A DNA stretch of 64,000 nt from DASRHT01 sp035293765 (GCA_035293765.1 DATGMF010000071.1:1-64000), one strand, 5' to 3'. Counted from the first letter of the stretch, positions 1-8,243 are shown. The notes: a model not told the origin generated them from the letters alone. Made by a program: numbers and translations.

Positions 1-65
1 TCATAGAGGATCGCTACTCAAGCATTAGCTGTTGTCATAGAGTTCACCCACTAGTAAATAAGTTA

Positions 66-95
66 TTGATGAACAATATATTTCTATGCTAAAAT
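66..95 (+). promoter_or_regulatory. Candidate sigma70-type promoter
   Basis: TTGATG (66-71) and TAAAAT (90-95) are separated by 18 nt, and the ATG of the first gene lies about 50 nt downstream. The surrounding 145 bases are AT-rich and hold no other feature that I can see. Assigned by motif match only. Confidence 0.45.
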
Positions 96-145
96 AGAAC
101 AAAATTTATAATCGAAGGAAAAGCGAATATGAAGGAGGCAAAGTC

Positions 146-496
146 ATGAGTTCTCGGGGAAAGTCTTGTCCACAGAATGAAAAAGTAATAGTAACAATTC
201 CGCGCGAACTTGTTCAGCAATTAACCGAGTATGATCCAGAGACTGCTAATCTCCTGGGAATTGATGAATATGTTGCAGCAATTTGCCGGGAGTGGCATGG
301 CGAAGACGTCATCAGAAAAACAAAGGTTTGTGCGGAGAAGCTATTCTTCTCCGAGGCTGAGCAGACAGAAGATGAGGCAGAATCAGCAGAGGATAAGCAA
401 CCCTATATGTTCCAGGTGAGAAATCACCAAAGTGAAAGTTGTGGTCTTCCGCCTCATTTTGATGATCCTCCAGGTGTTTATAGATGTATACTTTGA
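146..496 (+). CDS. Small hypothetical protein, 116 aa
   Basis: The ATG at 146 follows a strong Shine-Dalgarno AAGGAGG at 132-138, so the start is well supported. I do not recognise the family. The N-terminal half (about residues 12-50) reads as a compact amphipathic segment containing VIVTIPRELVQQL and GIDEYVAAI, which could be a small DNA-binding or toxin-antitoxin-like fold. Residues 70-90 are very acidic (Glu/Asp-rich). The C-terminus ends in a Cys/Pro-rich stretch (CGLPPHFDDPPG). A GTG-started ORF in another frame overlaps its last 65 nt and continues with more convincing coding sequence, so this gene could be the front part of a frameshifted longer gene. No function is assigned. Confidence 0.6.
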   Translation: MSSRGKSCPQNEKVIVTIPRELVQQLTEYDPETANLLGIDEYVAAICREWHGEDVIRKTKVCAEKLFFSEAEQTEDEAESAEDKQPYMFQVRNHQSESCGLPPHFDDPPGVYRCIL

Positions 497-653
497 AGAC
501 TTAGAGTTCCAGTTCTTATTTGAGAACGTTTATGACGGCCTTGATAAGGATGAGGTAGGAGAGGTGATAGGTATGACCTCCTTGTCTTTTGAGGATTGGT
601 TTCAGCCATTTTCTGATAAGCCGTCTCGTATAGCGCATCTGTATGTGGTGTAA
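432..653 (+). CDS. Overlapping small ORF, possibly the frameshifted tail of the preceding gene
   Basis: 73 codons from a GTG at 432, overlapping the previous gene by 65 nt in a different frame. A weak GGTGAG lies just upstream. From about residue 17 the sequence looks like genuine protein: acidic and aromatic, with phrases such as FEDLEFQFLFENVYDGLD and SLSFEDWFQPF. The first 16 residues are hydrophobic and may be out-of-frame noise. It may be a separate coupled gene, or the true C-terminus of the first gene joined by a frameshift near 430-490. No recognisable domain. Confidence 0.3.
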   Translation: MKVVVFRLILMILQVFIDVYFEDLEFQFLFENVYDGLDKDEVGEVIGMTSLSFEDWFQPFSDKPSRIAHLYVV

Positions 654-762
654 ATGCTACGGTGAGTTTAAAGGATATGAACCTGATAGCTGAGCAATAA
701 GGATGGGATGACGGGATACCGTTTCTGCAACTCAACAAATAAGGTAGAAGGACAAAAATAAA

Positions 763-794
763 AACATCAGAGCGTCAAAACTCTGGTGTTTTTT
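763..794. terminator. Bidirectional rho-independent terminator
   Basis: AACATCAGAG (763-772) pairs with CTCTGGTGTT (781-790) with one G-U pair and an 8-nt loop. There is a T-run on the plus side and an A-run (T-run on the minus strand) on the other side. It ends tRNA-Asp on the minus strand and can also stop transcription of the small plus-strand genes. Confidence 0.8.
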
Positions 795-807
795 ATATTG
801 TCGATAG

Positions 808-881
808 CGGAACCGACGGGATTCGAACCCGCGATCTTCTGCGTGACAGGCAGACATGTTAGGCCACTACACCACGGCTCC
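808..881 (-). tRNA. tRNA-Asp (anticodon GTC)
   Basis: Read on the minus strand, the 74-nt cloverleaf folds fully. The acceptor stem is GGAGCCG with CGGTTCC, the discriminator base is G, the anticodon arm is TCTGC-CTGTCAC-GCAGA with GTC in the loop, and the T arm is GCGGG-TTCGAAT-CCCGT. The 3' CCA is not encoded: the genome continues with CTA. A consensus promoter lies upstream and a hairpin terminator just downstream, so this is a single-gene transcription unit. Confidence 0.95.
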
Positions 882-929
882 TCGATGATTGCGCTGCCTC
901 CGTTAAGCTGCACCGCTTTCGTGGTTATG

Positions 930-958
930 ATAATACCAGACCCGTCCCCTCCTGTCAA
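930..958 (-). promoter_or_regulatory. Promoter of tRNA-Asp
   Basis: On the minus strand, TTGACA (complement of 953-958), a 17-nt spacer and TATTAT (complement of 930-935) form an almost perfect sigma70 promoter. It ends 48 nt upstream of the mature tRNA 5' end. Confidence 0.85.
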
Positions 959-1221
959 CCCCCTTATGAGAGCAATTTATGACTTTTGGCATTTTTCTCT
1001 TTTTACCCACCCTTGAGTTATCTGGCAACTGACCACTTGCGAAAATCTTTTTAAAAACTTCTCCGGCAGAGATGCAACGCGTGAGATACAATCTTCCATC
1101 TGCTGCGAAAAAAGATCAGTTTTGCATACCCGCTAAGCTCATCAGTAATGCTCTGCTATATCAGGCCCGCTCTCAAGCGGCTTGACTCCCCGATCATGGG
1201 ACCTGGAGACCACGAGGAATC
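959..1221. other. Intergenic region without a visible gene
   Basis: Between the tRNA promoter and the candidate citrate synthase promoter I see no ORF with a ribosome binding site, no convincing RNA gene and no repeat. The whole tRNA-to-citrate-synthase gap is 882-1406. Confidence 0.5.
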
Positions 1222-1251
1222 TTGCTTATTACTTTACGGTAATGCTATATT
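1222..1251 (+). promoter_or_regulatory. Candidate promoter of citrate synthase
   Basis: TTGCTT (1222-1227), an 18-nt spacer and an extended -10 TGC-TATATT (TATATT 1246-1251). It would give a leader of about 150 nt before the ATG at 1407. Motif match only. Confidence 0.35.
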
Positions 1252-1406
1252 ACATAACGTAGCGCATAGCAAGGTATGCACCCGATCAGGTATCGCCTTA
1301 CTCTTGTAGAGGGGAGAACCTGGAGACACAGCGAGCTATTGGATTGCTCATATTGCCAGGATCTTCACCGGGGGATACGACACCATGGACTCTTGCGAGG
1401 AAACTC

Positions 1407-2582
1407 ATGACTGAAATAGCGCGCGGATTACGTGACGTAATCCTGACAGAAACACGGCTGTCAATGATTGATGGCCTGGCTGGAAAGTTGATTATTGCAG
1501 GTTTTCCACTGGAAGAACTTGCGCCGAAAGCGACCGCGGAAGAAACCATCTATTTACTCTGGAACGACCGTCTTCCTAATAAAAAGGAGCTGGAAACCTT
1601 CAGGAACAATTTGATCGCCAATCGCGAGTTGCCAGCAACTACCACGACTGTCCTACGTGCAGCAGCTCAACGAAACTTACCCATTATGGATGCCTTACGG
1701 ATGGGCGTTGACACGCTCAGCCTGGTCGATCCCGAGTTTGATGACACTTCGCATGAGGCGAATATGCGACGGGCTGTCAGACTGTTAGCGCGTTTCCCAA
1801 GCATCGTTGCGGCCTACTGGCGGCTGATCCACGGCCAGGAACCGATTGCTCCCAACCCCCGTTTGGGCCATGCCGCAAACTTTCTCTATATGCTCGACGG
1901 CGAAGAGCCTCATGCCGCCGCTGTGCGAGGACTGGAGACGTATCTTAACACAGTGATCGATCATGGGATGAATAACTCGACCTTTACCGCCCGCGTGATC
2001 GCCAGCACCCGTTCCGATATGGTTTCAGCGGTCGTAGGGGCAGTGGGGTCGCTTAAAGGTCCCTTGCATGGCGGCGCTCCTGGCCCGGCAATGGATATGG
2101 TTTTTGAGATACGCGATAACGCCGCCAAATCCGGGAAGAGTATCGAAGCAGAAGCTGCCGCCTGGACAAAGGCGAAACTCGCTGCCAAAGAACGCCTGAT
2201 GGGGTTTGGACATCGCGTGTACCGCGTCCGCGACCCGCGCGCCGATGTGCTGGGAGCGGCTGCTGAATTGTTGTTTGCCCGCACCGGCGATATGCAGTTC
2301 TACGCCGACGCTCGCGCTGTGGAGGAGGTGATTCTGAGGGAGCTGGAAGCATACAAACCCGGCAATAGCATCAAGACGAACGTGGAATTTTACACGGCTT
2401 TAGTCCTGCATGGCATTGGCCTGGATTCAAAGATTTTCTCCTCCGTGTTTGCTATCTCCCGCGTCGGAGGCTGGATTGCTCACATCCTGGAGCAGTATGC
2501 CGAAGACGAGTTGATTCGTCCCTCGACCGCCTATAGCGGCGAGTATGATCGAAAATGGGTGCCGCTGGAGCAGCGAGCATAG
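1407..2582 (+). CDS. Citrate synthase / 2-methylcitrate synthase family protein
   Basis: Catalyses condensation of acetyl-CoA (or propionyl-CoA) with oxaloacetate in the cytosol. The reading frame opens at 1344, but the ATG at 1407 is preceded by GCGAGG at a good distance and gives the expected N-terminus (MTEIARGLRDVILTETRLS), so I place the start there (391 aa, normal for the short bacterial type). The two active-site histidines are visible in GPLHGGAPG and GFGHRVYRVRDPRA. The third catalytic position, normally Asp in N-V-D-F-Y, reads N-V-E-F-Y here, so Glu replaces Asp. I recall NVE variants in some secondary citrate synthases (actinobacterial CitA-like), which suggests a paralogue rather than a dead enzyme. 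It stands alone, with unrelated neighbours. Confidence 0.9.
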   Translation: MTEIARGLRDVILTETRLSMIDGLAGKLIIAGFPLEELAPKATAEETIYLLWNDRLPNKKELETFRNNLIANRELPATTTTVLRAAAQRNLPIMDALRMGVDTLSLVDPEFDDTSHEANMRRAVRLLARFPSIVAAYWRLIHGQEPIAPNPRLGHAANFLYMLDGEEPHAAAVRGLETYLNTVIDHGMNNSTFTARVIASTRSDMVSAVVGAVGSLKGPLHGGAPGPAMDMVFEIRDNAAKSGKSIEAEAAAWTKAKLAAKERLMGFGHRVYRVRDPRADVLGAAAELLFARTGDMQFYADARAVEEVILRELEAYKPGNSIKTNVEFYTALVLHGIGLDSKIFSSVFAISRVGGWIAHILEQYAEDELIRPSTAYSGEYDRKWVPLEQRA

Positions 2583-2611
2583 GAGTTTCGTTTGTATGCC
2601 TGGCGCCGAGG

Positions 2612-2617
2612 TATAAT
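2612..2617 (+). promoter_or_regulatory. Possible -10 element
   Basis: A perfect TATAAT about 50 nt before the next gene's ATG, but the -35 region at 17-18 nt spacing (around 2588-2594) does not resemble TTGACA. Confidence 0.25.
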
Positions 2618-2668
2618 ATAGCGCCTCGTTACTTTTGGCAGTTGGTGGTTTTTTGAGAGGATAGACAT

Positions 2669-3400
2669 ATGGCTGCTCAACGCCTGGAGCGGTCCCCGCA
2701 CTCTTTTACCAGGACCGCAGTATGTGTTGTCTGTGACGCAGTCTATGCTCCTTCTCCACTGTATGAATATCTGCTGCAGGCCCCTTCCGTGGCACTAGAA
2801 TCGGCTTTTATGAGTATGTGCCGTTTCTGTTTTCGTTGCAGGCGGCCTGCCTGTCCCGGATGTTGGGATGATGTTCATGGTGTGTGCGGGACTTGCTCTG
2901 CAGAGACCGGCTTGCCCTTTCGCTTGAATTCTCCTCCCCTCAATGGCGCTCTGCCTCAGACTCCTTCGCGGCAACCTTCGCCCGCACGAACTGAATCCAC
3001 GGCGGCTCCACTTTTTTGTGTGCAGCCAGGCCGCTTCCATGAGCCAGCTCCCCGTTTCGTTGCCAGGGCAGCGCCTGTCGTCAAGAAATCCGATACGTGG
3101 GCAATGATAGATGAAGTACCAACACAGGTGCCTGTAGCGCGTAAGCTCGCAAAAGCCGCTCACCCGGCGTCTCCCTTTGATATTGACGCGGTTGAAACAC
3201 GACCGGAGAGCCCCAAACGCGTGATCGTATGGGGTGAGCAGGTATTGACCTTCCTGACATTTATCGTTGTTCTTACGGTTACGCTGCTCATTCTTCTCGC
3301 CATACTCTCAGATAAAGCCAATGCCATGATTGCCAGTACCCTGCATGTTGATATTCGAGCTGAAATAGAGGCTCTGTGGCGGCTGATCGGACATCATTGA
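2669..3400 (+). CDS. Zinc-ribbon membrane protein of unknown function
   Basis: 243 aa, ATG preceded by GAGAGGA. The N-terminal 80 residues hold paired Cys motifs (C-V-V-C at about 19-22, then C-R-F-C-F-R-C, C-P-G-C and C-G-T-C), which look like a treble-clef or double zinc ribbon. A Pro/Ser-rich linker of about 100 residues follows. Near residues 190-213 there is a single strongly hydrophobic helix (LTFLTFIVVLTVTLLILLAIL), leaving a short C-terminal tail. The likely topology is a cytosolic metal-binding head tethered by one membrane anchor. I do not recognise a named family. It lies between citrate synthase and a NYN-domain gene, with no sign of a shared operon beyond common orientation. Confidence 0.7.
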   Translation: MAAQRLERSPHSFTRTAVCVVCDAVYAPSPLYEYLLQAPSVALESAFMSMCRFCFRCRRPACPGCWDDVHGVCGTCSAETGLPFRLNSPPLNGALPQTPSRQPSPARTESTAAPLFCVQPGRFHEPAPRFVARAAPVVKKSDTWAMIDEVPTQVPVARKLAKAAHPASPFDIDAVETRPESPKRVIVWGEQVLTFLTFIVVLTVTLLILLAILSDKANAMIASTLHVDIRAEIEALWRLIGHH

Positions 3401-3499
3401 TTGCGATTTTCAGTACCCTCAAGCGGGGCAAGCATAGCCATGAACTGCCGCCTCGTTTGAAGAACAGCATAACATCACATCCTAAGGGATCAAGTGGAA

Positions 3500-4057
3500 A
3501 TGACTATGGAGTGGGATATCCTGGTTGACGGCTATAACGTGATCAAGAATAATCTGATGTTTCGGTCACTAGAGTATAGAAATCTCGCGGAGGCCCGGAA
3601 CCTGCTGATCCGGCAATTGAAAAATCGCTATCGTTCCACCTGCCACCGCGTTATTGTTGTCTTCGATGGTAATGGAGCAGATGAACAGGTAAGCCATGAT
3701 GACCATATCCGCATTGTCTATACGCGCTACGGAGAGACGGCTGATAGCGTTATTGTGCGTTTAGTGGCTGAAGCTCGCCAGGCAGGTCGGCACGTAGAAA
3801 TGTATAGCGATGATGGAGAAATACGGGCAAGTGTCATTGAGCAGAAAGGCAGCGTGCAGACAACCAGGCAACTAATGACGCAGCTCAATGCTGCTCCTCG
3901 CGATGTTGCTCAGCGTTCTTCTCATCGTCAGGCTATGCGTCGTCTTTATGGCCTTGATCCAGCCTATAAAGACGAAGACGAGCAAAATGATATGCCTCAC
4001 CAGTCTCGCCGCCGGCGCAAAGGCAAAGCGCGGCATCATCGTCACCATAAACATTAG
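3500..4057 (+). CDS. YacP-like NYN-domain protein (putative RNase)
   Basis: About 185 aa. The N-terminal 145 residues match the YacP/DUF901 NYN fold, a PIN-like nuclease: ILVDGYNVIKNN opens the domain, VIVVFDGNGAD is the second strand-acidic motif, and YTRYGETADSVIVRLV and MYSDDGEIRASV follow with the conserved acids expected to hold Mg2+. B. subtilis Rae1 (YacP) of this family cuts mRNA on the ribosome; whether this protein does so is inference. The tail (about 165-185) is Arg/Lys/His-rich (ending in HHRHHKH) and probably binds RNA. Starts at GTG 3494, ATG 3500 and ATG 3506 are possible; AAGGGA at 3484 best fits 3500. Confidence 0.8.
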   Translation: MTMEWDILVDGYNVIKNNLMFRSLEYRNLAEARNLLIRQLKNRYRSTCHRVIVVFDGNGADEQVSHDDHIRIVYTRYGETADSVIVRLVAEARQAGRHVEMYSDDGEIRASVIEQKGSVQTTRQLMTQLNAAPRDVAQRSSHRQAMRRLYGLDPAYKDEDEQNDMPHQSRRRRKGKARHHRHHKH

Positions 4058-4143
4058 CTCTGGGAACCTCATGTGCTTCCCTCCTAAAATGGTGAGGCAC
4101 AGTGAGGTCTCCAGAGCCTGTACGCTCCTTACAGGATTGCCTG

Positions 4144-4932
4144 TTATTTTCTGACGGCGGAGGGTACTTCCTCAACCTTGTTGCCAACTTTTACCGGCTC
4201 AGCAGGCGTAGTAGCTGGAGCGGAAATTTGTGGCTCTTTACTGAAGCGTGTGCGCAGTACGTAGGTGAATGCTTCGATAACTATTTTGCGCGACATTTTG
4301 GATTTGCCGACGCGGCGATCCATGAAGATGATGGGGATCTCGACGATCTTGAAGCCCTGGCGCATCACGCGATAAGCCAGTTCTACTTGAAAGGCATAAC
4401 CCTGTGATTGGATGGTATCGAGATCGATACGCTGCAAGACCTCGCGGCGATAGCAGCGATATCCCGCGGTACAGTCATGGACGGGAGTGCCGAGCATAAA
4501 GCGAGCGAAAATATTACCGCAGCCGCTGATGATGCGACGGATTGGCGACCAGTTGGGAGTACCTCCTCCCTGGATATACCGCGAGCCGATCACCAGATCT
4601 GCCTGTTCGATTGCTTGTAAAAAGTCCGGGAGGTAACGGGGATCGTGCGAGAAGTCGGCATCCATCTCGAAGGCGGCGTCATAATCGTGCGCGATAGCGT
4701 ATTTAAAGCCCGCAATGTAGGCTGTACCCAGACCAAGCTTGCCCTCACGATGCAAGACATGGACGCGTGGGTCCTCGCTGTGGATCTGGTCCGCAAGCTG
4801 CCCCGTGCCATCTGGCGAGTTATCATCGACGATTAATATATGGGTTTGAGACACATAAGAGAAGATCTCTTGCAGTAAAGGCCGGAGGTTCTCCACTTCG
4901 TTATACGTCGGAATGATAATGAGTGTCTTCAT
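4144..4932 (-). CDS. Polyprenol/dolichol monophosphate mannose synthase-like GT2 glycosyltransferase
   Basis: Transfers a sugar from a nucleotide donor to polyprenyl phosphate at the inner face of the membrane. The frame is open further upstream, but the start is MKTLIIIPTYNEVENL at 4932, preceded by GGAAGGA. Motifs of DPM1-type GT2 enzymes are present: IIIPTYNE, ILIVDDNSPDGT, the metal-binding E-M-D-A-D-F-S-H-D, IGSRY, and the later DCTAGYRCYRREVL and QGYAFQVEL. There is no membrane domain, as in soluble DPM1-type enzymes; the last 30 residues are Pro/Ala/Glu-rich. Its ATG overlaps the stop codon of the upstream flippase-like gene (ATGA), so the two are translationally coupled and probably act on the same lipid-linked sugar. 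Confidence 0.88.
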   Translation of the reverse strand: MKTLIIIPTYNEVENLRPLLQEIFSYVSQTHILIVDDNSPDGTGQLADQIHSEDPRVHVLHREGKLGLGTAYIAGFKYAIAHDYDAAFEMDADFSHDPRYLPDFLQAIEQADLVIGSRYIQGGGTPNWSPIRRIISGCGNIFARFMLGTPVHDCTAGYRCYRREVLQRIDLDTIQSQGYAFQVELAYRVMRQGFKIVEIPIIFMDRRVGKSKMSRKIVIEAFTYVLRTRFSKEPQISAPATTPAEPVKVGNKVEEVPSAVRK

Positions 4933-6011
4933 ACGATTTTTCCTTCCGTACTTACCGGCGTCGATGGAGGAACAAAACTCGTTTTCTGTCCATTCGGCGG
5001 CAAGATATTTGTTCGCTTTTGATTCCACTCCTCCCACCCACGTTCCTGCTCGCTTGAGATATCAGCACGTTGAGTAATGCGATAGCACAATAACGCCCCG
5101 GCCCCGATCAACAAACCGAACCAGAGGGTGCAGAAGCGGATCAGTAACGTTGCCGCGCTGCCCAGGCTGGCTGAGCTTGATACCAGGAGGCGGGTTAGCC
5201 CTAACATACTCCCATCGGCAGTCCCCAGCCCTCCAGGAAGACCGGAAGCCGAGCCGATCAGCGATGATAGCGCTAAAATAAAGGTCGCCTTAATAAAAAG
5301 GTCAATGCTGGCCGGAGTTCCCAGACCGGTGTAGACAAAATATAATGCGCCACACTCTCCAGCCCATGAGATCAGGCCCAGAGCCGTCGCCAGTAGCAGT
5401 GGTCGCCATTGGAGCAACACAAATGAGCTCTCATAGAAGATACGTGCCAGATGCGCAATCCGAGACACAATAGGTAATTGTTCGCCGAACCGTAGCAAAG
5501 CGAGGGAGAGGGTACGATTTTGAATCAGCAGAATACCTGCCAGGGCGACGATTAGCAGGATCAGCAACAACACCCAGCTAAAACGATAAAGCACAAGCCC
5601 GATTGTCGAGAGGCCCAGCATCGCCAGGCCGTCGGTAAGCCGCTCGGCTACAATAATTGGTGATGTTCGGCTGATAGCCGCTCCTGTTGAACGCTTGAGC
5701 AGATATGATTTCAGCAGCTCTCCTATTTTGCCAGGCGTAATCGCCATTGAGAGGCCCGAAAGGAAAATCAGCAGGCTTTTCTTCCATGAGAGCGCCAGGC
5801 CGAGGCGTCGCAGGTAGTATTGCCATTTGATGAAACGCCCCAGGTAATTGAAAAGGGTCAGCCCCAGGATAAGCGGCAAAAATCCCCAGCGAAAATTTGC
5901 TAGCGTTACCACCATCCGTGGTAGGTCGCCGTAAAGGGCGATAGCAATCATGACAACGAACGCCAGTATCAGTGAGAGCGCAATGCCAGTGCGTATTTTA
6001 CGATTAAACAA
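4929..6011 (-). CDS. Flippase-like integral membrane protein (UPF0104 / LPG-synthase TM family)
   Basis: 360 aa with about eight hydrophobic helices and the family's conserved segments (FNYLGRFIKWQYYLRRLGL, a SGLSMAITPGKIGELLKSYL region, and GSASGLPGGLGTADGSMLGL). Members of PF03706 are proposed to move lipids or lipid-linked sugars across the membrane. The C-terminus (about 315-360) is hydrophilic. The start is a TTG preceded by GGAG at 7 nt, 15 nt after the UbiA-type gene. Together with the GT2 gene (ATGA overlap) and the UbiA gene it forms a three-gene unit for making and using a polyprenyl-phosphate sugar. The exact substrate cannot be read from sequence. Confidence 0.8.
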   Translation of the reverse strand: MFNRKIRTGIALSLILAFVVMIAIALYGDLPRMVVTLANFRWGFLPLILGLTLFNYLGRFIKWQYYLRRLGLALSWKKSLLIFLSGLSMAITPGKIGELLKSYLLKRSTGAAISRTSPIIVAERLTDGLAMLGLSTIGLVLYRFSWVLLLILLIVALAGILLIQNRTLSLALLRFGEQLPIVSRIAHLARIFYESSFVLLQWRPLLLATALGLISWAGECGALYFVYTGLGTPASIDLFIKATFILALSSLIGSASGLPGGLGTADGSMLGLTRLLVSSSASLGSAATLLIRFCTLWFGLLIGAGALLCYRITQRADISSEQERGWEEWNQKRTNILPPNGQKTSFVPPSTPVSTEGKIV

Positions 6012-6026
6012 ACAGCAGCTCCAATG

Positions 6027-7049
6027 TTACGGTAATATATAGAGTACAGTAATAATTAAAATGGTACATAGTAAAACGGTTCCAAGCATATGGCGGTCAC
6101 GTAGCAGTACCTCTTCAGGGCTTCCCCCCTCCATGCGCATATAGACCAGGTAGAGGTAACGGAACATCGCGTAGAGCACCAGCGGAATAGTCACGCTGAG
6201 ACGATGATTCCCTGTTGGCCCCTGGATAGTATAGAGACTGTACGACATCAGCGTGCCTGCGACGACAATCGTGATCATCTGGTCGAGCATGGGAATACTA
6301 TATTCTTTGAGAATCCTGCGATGGTCAGCAGCTCCATCCTGTAAAAGGACCAGTTCGTGACGACGTTTACTAAGGGCCAAGAACAGCGATAAAAAAGTTG
6401 TCACGAGATAGAGCCAGGGAGAGATGTAAACAGGGATAACCACTGCTCCGGCCAGGATACGCAGAACAAAGCCACCGGCGATAATAAACACATCTACCAG
6501 CACAACATGTTTCAAACGGATGCTGTACAGCACCATCATTGCCAGGTAAATGACGATAGTAGTCGCAAAAAGGATGTTCGTTCCGCCCAGAGAGGCATAG
6601 ATATCCTGATGGGGCTGGATTGGAAGCACAAAAAGCGTGGCTGTTAATGCCGCGCAGGCCAGGACAAGCACCCCCATCATGACAATTGCCCATGAGACTG
6701 GTAGTCTGCCCGACGACAGGGGACGCAACCGTTTAACGGGATGCTGCTGATCTTTTTCCAGATCCAGCAGATCGTTGAGCAGATAAATACTGCTAGATGC
6801 GAAACAAAAAGCGATAAATGCTAGCAACGCCCGTTCGAAGGATGGTAGATCGAAAAGCTGTTGGGCAAAGACAAGCCCGATAAAGACAGCAAAATTTTTC
6901 GTCCACTGCCTGGGACGCACTGCACTTACCAGCGCCCGTATCCGAGCTATTGTTCCCCCGCGGGGTGATATATTTGTTGAAGTAGTGGGAGACCCCTGTT
7001 CTCCTTTTCCCGCCTGCTGATTTTCACGCGTGGTGATGGCTTTTTCCAA
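6027..7049 (-). CDS. UbiA-family decaprenyl-phosphate phosphoribosyltransferase-like protein
   Basis: A membrane prenyltransferase of about 340 aa. After a polar N-terminus of about 45 residues comes AVRPRQWTKNFAVF, the hallmark of the 5-phosphoribosyl-1-pyrophosphate:decaprenyl-phosphate branch (Rv3806c-like), followed by the first aspartate motif N-D-L-L-D-L-E-K-D-QQHPVKRLRP and about eight transmembrane helices. The second cytoplasmic loop reads LSKRRHELVLL, also typical of this branch. The product would be polyprenyl-phospho-ribose, a precursor of arabinose or ribose donors for the envelope. The frame opens at TTG 7067 without a ribosome site; AAGGA at 7057-7061 fits TTG 7049, used here. 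First gene of the three-gene operon. Confidence 0.85.
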   Translation of the reverse strand: MEKAITTRENQQAGKGEQGSPTTSTNISPRGGTIARIRALVSAVRPRQWTKNFAVFIGLVFAQQLFDLPSFERALLAFIAFCFASSSIYLLNDLLDLEKDQQHPVKRLRPLSSGRLPVSWAIVMMGVLVLACAALTATLFVLPIQPHQDIYASLGGTNILFATTIVIYLAMMVLYSIRLKHVVLVDVFIIAGGFVLRILAGAVVIPVYISPWLYLVTTFLSLFLALSKRRHELVLLQDGAADHRRILKEYSIPMLDQMITIVVAGTLMSYSLYTIQGPTGNHRLSVTIPLVLYAMFRYLYLVYMRMEGGSPEEVLLRDRHMLGTVLLCTILIITVLYILP

Positions 7050-7183
7050 CAATATTTCCTTCGCCAAAAAAATAAAAACGTAATCTCTGATTATCAGGAA
7101 CGTATCTCGCTGATTATAGGTAACAGCTATTCCAAAAGTTTAGTTCAGGTATTTGTCAGAAGATATACCTTGATATACCATTA

Positions 7184-7873
7184 TTAGTATATACGGCGCT
7201 TTAAATCAGCCATGCGATGGAGCGTGATCCGATGTTTATCGGTGCTGATGAACTGCTTATCCGTGAAATAGCCCAGAACCTTGTTCACGCTTTCGCGTGA
7301 TGCGCCCACCATTGAGGCCAGTTCTTGCTGGGTCAGACGCACATCGATGCGAACGCCATCCTCGACTTTCACTCCGTGGGTATCGGCCAGGTCCAGCAGC
7401 TTCTTGGCAACTCGCCCGTAGACATCCAGGAAGATCAAGTCTTCCACCTGTTGATCCGTCCGGCGCAGGCGCTGAGAGAGAATCTCCAGCAGATGGATGG
7501 CGATTTTGGGGTTTTTCATGATCGCCTTATGGAAGTCGCTGCGCTGCAGCGTATAGCATTCCACCTTTTCCAGAGCGATAGCGTCAGCGGAGCGCGGCAG
7601 TCCATCAAAGAGCGCGAGTTCGCCAAAGTATTCTCCTTTGCCAAAGACCACCAGGGAGATTTCCTGCCCATCGGGACTGATGAGGCAGATTTTGACTTTG
7701 CCCTCTTTAATAATATACAGTACCTGTCCGGGGTCGTCGCGGTGAAAAATGACTTCGCCCGAGCGGAATGTGCGGCGGCGTATGATGCCCCCCAGTTCGT
7801 GGACGTCCTCATCGCTCAGGCTGGAAAAAATATCGACCTGCTTGAGATAGGAAGTATAGTTTTCTGCCTCCAT
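7184..7873 (-). CDS. CRP/FNR-family transcription factor
   Basis: 229 aa. Residues 12-125 form a cyclic-nucleotide-binding jelly roll (FRSGEVIFHRDDPGQVLYII, then a phosphate-cassette-like FGELALFDGLPRSADAIAL, close to the cAMP-binding consensus F-G-E-x-A-L-x-x-x-x-P-R-x-A). A long dimer helix follows, then a C-terminal winged helix (about 165-225) with the recognition motif LTQQELASMVGASRESVNKVL. There are no clustered cysteines of FNR type, so a nucleotide or no ligand is more likely than an iron-sulfur cluster. ATG at 7873 with AAGGA upstream. It is divergent from the lactate permease across a 370-bp gap that contains a dyad, so it may regulate that gene (inference). Confidence 0.9.
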   Translation of the reverse strand: MEAENYTSYLKQVDIFSSLSDEDVHELGGIIRRRTFRSGEVIFHRDDPGQVLYIIKEGKVKICLISPDGQEISLVVFGKGEYFGELALFDGLPRSADAIALEKVECYTLQRSDFHKAIMKNPKIAIHLLEILSQRLRRTDQQVEDLIFLDVYGRVAKKLLDLADTHGVKVEDGVRIDVRLTQQELASMVGASRESVNKVLGYFTDKQFISTDKHRITLHRMADLKRRIY

Positions 7874-8137
7874 AACCTGTTCCTTTTCAGCTCTTCTGAA
7901 CTCTTGCTCCCTGGATATTTTGCTTTAGTGCAGCCATCATAGCATAACAACCCATGAGATGCAATCTACCCCGTATAAACCGCTGTTTTTCTCTGTGTTT
8001 ATCAAAAACGCACATTGGATTTTGACGCTTACAATTGAGAAAGATCAGGCTCACAACGACCATGATGTCATCCACCGGGCAGATTATATCCATCTTTATA
8101 CAACTCATGGGCTAAAATGCGCCAGCAAGGATAGCAA
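7874..8137. other. Divergent intergenic region, no gene seen
   Basis: AT-rich spacer between the CRP-like regulator and the lactate permease. I see no ORF with a convincing ribosome site. The functional signals I can support are the promoter/dyad in the next entry. Confidence 0.5.
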
Positions 8138-8166
8138 TTTACATTATACATAGTGTAAAATAATTT
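8138..8166 (+). promoter_or_regulatory. Candidate lactate permease promoter overlapped by a dyad
   Basis: TTTACA (8138-8143), a 17-nt spacer and TAATTT (8161-8166) form a plausible promoter. TTTACA is also the left half of an imperfect 22-bp dyad whose right half is TGTAAA (8154-8159), so a dimeric regulator bound there would cover the promoter. The site is not a classic CRP or FNR box. Confidence 0.4.
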
Positions 8167-8243
8167 ATGTGGTAAAAATGGAAGAGGGCTACCCCTTTTT
8201 GCCGTAGACACGGAAGTCATTAACACAAGGAGGAACCTCAGGC

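Noticed and set aside
4933..5037. 35-residue extension of the GT2 glycosyltransferase
   Set aside because: It overlaps the upstream flippase-like gene; ATG 4932 has a ribosome site and the standard MKTLIIIPTYNE start.
7325..7942. 205-codon plus-strand frame opposite the CRP-like gene
   Set aside because: The minus strand encodes an intact CRP/FNR protein with all motifs; the plus frame has no recognisable domain.
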